NCBI GenBank assembly: GCA_040387375.1
Contig: JAZKDW010000063.1
Coordinates: 1 to 26,263, forward strand
From: JAZKDW01 sp040387375
GTDB lineage: Bacteria; Pseudomonadota; Gammaproteobacteria; Burkholderiales; Burkholderiaceae_D
Reading direction: 5' to 3'
Length of the DNA: 26,263 nucleotides
The stretch's first letter is position 1; the number at the start of each line of letters is the position of its first letter. A program made the translations under genes and the position numbers. Positions 24,787 through 26,263 of this stretch are shown here, piece by piece. The notes below the pieces were generated by a model. It was not told the origin of the DNA. It ran no database searches and was given only the letters and a program-made list of their open reading frames with translations.

Positions 24787-24995
24787 TACAGCCCCCTGTT
24801 AAAAAATGGCACTGGCTCTTTCGGCCCTCAAAACGAAATTCATTGTAAATAATGCAATAAATAAAGGATATGAATTTATTATTAATTTGATAAAATTACC
24901 GGCAATTAAGTATCGAAAGTACAACATTTTGAGCGCAAGGCGTGGTTATACTTCCACTCAGTTCTTTAATCCGCTCTCCCACGAAAGGCTGATTG
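24787..24995. promoter_or_regulatory. AT-rich divergent intergenic region, operon promoter expected
   Basis: This 209-bp stretch between fliQ (minus) and the ATP-grasp gene (plus) is far more AT-rich than its surroundings, mainly 24840-24910. It holds an imperfect inverted repeat, AATAAAT (24856-24862) and ATTTATT (24874-24880), with an 11-nt spacer. Several weak -10-like hexamers exist on the minus strand but none has a convincing -35. I found no sigma-54 motif with GG-N10-GC and no sigma-28 motif of good quality upstream of fliQ. The operon promoter is therefore assumed here, not identified. Confidence 0.5.
24947..24952 (+). promoter_or_regulatory. Candidate -10 element for the ATP-grasp gene
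   Basis: TATACT matches the -10 consensus TATAAT at 5 of 6 bases and lies 43 bp upstream of the ATG at 24996. No good -35 is visible at 16-18 bp upstream, though weak ones exist. It would give a short untranslated leader of about 35-40 nt. Confidence 0.3.
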
Positions 24996-25976
24996 ATGTT
25001 GTTCCATCTACGTCCTCTGGTTCATTTCCAGTACATCCAGCAGTGGGTCGCGCAGAACAAGGGCCGCGCCAGGCTCGACATGCTCAGCTTTGGGCTCGAA
25101 GTGATTGCCCACAACCGGATTTTTCGCCTGACGCCGCAGTTCATCTACAAAGTGAACGGCAAGCTGCGTTACCGTCCCGACCTGTCGCCCGACGTGACTG
25201 GCTTCATCGGATGGCTTCCTTACTTCAACAAGCAGTGGGAAGAGGCAACCGACAAGATCGCTTTTAAAAAAACCCTGTCGTCGATTGGCAGGAAAACACC
25301 CGCGTGGCACACGGATATGCAGGAACTGCCGGTGAATGTTCTGGTGAAGGAGAGTCGCGGCTCCTTCGGTGAGGGATTGCGTGGCCCGTACCGGCAAATC
25401 GATCCAGCGGTGGAAGCACATCAACTGGCCGAAGGTGAGTTTTATGAACAGTTTGTTCCCGGGAAAATATTGAAGGTGTGGTACTGGAACGGCGAACTGA
25501 TTTGCCTCGAACTGCGGGAACCGTTATGTGTGCGGGGGGATGGCAGCAGCACTGTGCTGGATCTGTGCCACAGCACATTCCAGATCGACAGCGGCGCCAG
25601 GAAACAGGAATTCGCGGACAGGAAAAAGCATTTGCATGACTTGCTTGCGTACCAGGATGCCGGATGGGATACGGTATTGTCGCCAGGCGCGATGCTGCAA
25701 ATCGACTACCTGTACGGGTCTTGCATGTACATGCCTGAGTTCGAGAACGTCAATCAGCTGCGGAACATCAGGAGCTCGCCGCTGGAAAAAGAACTGCTGG
25801 AATGCGGTCCCTTGTTCTGGCGGACGATCCCGGAAGCGATCCGGAAAAATTCACTGTTTTCCGTCGATGCGGTGATCGATGACAAGGCGACGGTGTGGTG
25901 GCTGGAAATCAATTGCAATCCGATGTTTCCACCGGATGCGTATCCTCGCATGCTGGACTGCTTGTTCAAGGAATAA
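24996..25976 (+). CDS. ATP-grasp ligase-like protein, substrate unknown
   Basis: The 326-aa product shows an ATP-grasp fold layout. DKIAFKKTLSSIGRKTPAW (about residues 86-104) is the lead-in. VLVKESRGSFGEGLRG has K118 and a Gly-rich loop (122-127) for ATP. EQFVPGKILKVWYW (151-164) is the hinge strand. REPLCVRGDGSSTVLDL (174-190) resembles a motif in cyanophycin-synthetase-type ligases. FSVDAVIDD with D291 and WWLEINCNPMFPP (E304, N306, NP 308-309) form the metal-binding end. The family forms amide or peptide bonds using ATP. Substrates are unknown here. ATG 24996 is preferred over TTG 24993 because AAAGG lies about 7 nt upstream. It is divergent from the flagellar operon with no evident functional link. 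Confidence 0.7.
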   Translation: MLFHLRPLVHFQYIQQWVAQNKGRARLDMLSFGLEVIAHNRIFRLTPQFIYKVNGKLRYRPDLSPDVTGFIGWLPYFNKQWEEATDKIAFKKTLSSIGRKTPAWHTDMQELPVNVLVKESRGSFGEGLRGPYRQIDPAVEAHQLAEGEFYEQFVPGKILKVWYWNGELICLELREPLCVRGDGSSTVLDLCHSTFQIDSGARKQEFADRKKHLHDLLAYQDAGWDTVLSPGAMLQIDYLYGSCMYMPEFENVNQLRNIRSSPLEKELLECGPLFWRTIPEAIRKNSLFSVDAVIDDKATVWWLEINCNPMFPPDAYPRMLDCLFKE

Positions 25977-26132
25977 GCTCGACTTTATCCGTTCAGTTCT
26001 AATCTATCCCCACATCTTTGCAAGTTTCCAGCCTTGCGCGGTGGCGGCGAAACGTTTCAGAAGAACGTAGATATTGTTATCGAGGTCAAGCCTGGTGGGA
26101 TCGGCATGAAGACATGGTGATGCAAGCTCAGT

Positions 26133-26162
26133 CTGGATTCCCGCTTTCGCGGGAATGACGGT
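26133..26162 (-). repeat. REP-like palindrome (ATTCCCGC-TTTC-GCGGGAAT)
   Basis: An 8-bp perfect stem ATTCCCGC/GCGGGAAT (26137-26156) with a TTTC loop is flanked by CTGG and GACGGT. The minus-strand form, GTCATTCCCGCGAAAGCGGG, is like the extragenic repeats often found in many proteobacterial genomes. It could act as a bidirectional transcription-end structure for the ATP-grasp gene. Confidence 0.7.
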
Positions 26163-26190
26163 AGTAAATGGGTCAATCTCCACTCTCACC

Positions 26191-26211
26191 ACCGTCATTC
26201 TCGCGAATGCG
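26191..26211 (+). repeat. Degenerate inverted copy of the REP-like element
   Basis: ACCGTCATTCTCGCGAATGCG matches the reverse complement of the 26133-26162 element at nearly all of its first 20 positions, with T for C and T for A changes in the stem. The second arm of its own stem is lost. With the first copy it forms a convergent inverted pair separated by about 28 bp, like a BIME. Confidence 0.55.
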
Positions 26212-26263
26212 CACTGCTGTCCGGAATAATTTTCTTGACGATTTCATGGGAATAGGCACCCCT

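Larger units (their letters stand above)
25977..26263. other. Non-coding 3' flank of the ATP-grasp gene with REP-like palindromes
   Basis: I see no convincing gene in these 287 bp. No hairpin with a T tract follows the ATP-grasp stop directly. The notable structure is the palindromic element at 26133-26162 and its degenerate inverted partner at 26191-26211. Small open frames here read through the palindrome and lack support. Confidence 0.6.

Noticed and set aside
24807..24812. TGGCAC as a possible sigma-54 -24 element on the plus strand
   Set aside because: No GC occurs ten bases after the GG, and it would face away from fliQ and too far from the ATP-grasp start.
24806..25267. Plus-strand 153-codon open frame starting MALALSALKT
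   Set aside because: It crosses the AT-rich promoter region and overlaps the ATP-grasp gene in another frame. It has no recognisable motif or ribosome binding site.
26004..26198. Minus-strand 64-codon open frame with PFTTVIPAKAGIQ
   Set aside because: This peptide is the typical translation of the REP-like palindrome and not a real gene.

Overview
The window comes from a GC-rich proteobacterium. The flagellar proteins, the YD-repeat protein style and the REP-like palindrome suggest Burkholderiales, perhaps an Oxalobacteraceae relative. This is an inference from protein and sequence style, not a taxonomic proof.

Layout. (1) Positions 1-4960, minus strand: the first ~1650 codons of a giant RHS/YD-repeat protein that runs off the left edge. 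(2) Positions 5106-24786, minus strand: one uninterrupted 26-gene flagellar operon, transcribed fliQ-fliR-flhB-flhA-flgF-flgG-flgA-flgH-flgI-flgJ-flgB-flgC-fliE-fliF-fliG-fliH-fliI-fliJ-fliK-flgD-flgE-fliM-fliN-fliO-fliP-fliA. No junction has a gap above 15 nt and many start and stop codons overlap. (3) Positions 24787-24995: an AT-rich divergent intergenic region. (4) Positions 24996-25976, plus strand: an ATP-grasp ligase-like gene. (5) Positions 25977-26263: non-coding, with a REP-like palindrome and a degenerate inverted copy.

How it works together. The operon encodes the whole export gate (FlhA, FlhB, FliO/P/Q/R), the ATPase complex (FliH/I/J), the MS ring (FliF), rod (FlgB/C/F/G, FliE, FlgJ cap), P and L rings (FlgI, FlgH, chaperone FlgA), hook (FlgE, FlgD cap, FliK) and a sigma-28-type factor (FliA). 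It encodes no flagellin, hook-associated proteins, filament cap, stator, FliL, chemotaxis proteins, FlgM/FlgN or master regulator within the window.

The C-ring proteins are reduced. The FliG-position protein is 190 aa and has no C-terminal torque domain and no EHPQR motif. The FliM-position protein has only a clear C-terminal SpoA domain, with no visible CheY-binding N-terminus and no GGxG motif. FlgH has no lipobox cysteine, and FlhB has NPVH where NPTH is usual. The gene order resembles a circular permutation of the Firmicute fla/che operon, not the usual beta/gammaproteobacterial clusters.

Together this looks like a secondary, non-canonical flagellar type III secretion system that may not rotate. 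A sigma-28-like promoter (TAAA-N15-GTGGATAG) lies between fliA and the giant YD-repeat gene, so that protein may belong to the same regulon or be its cargo. That link is a hypothesis.
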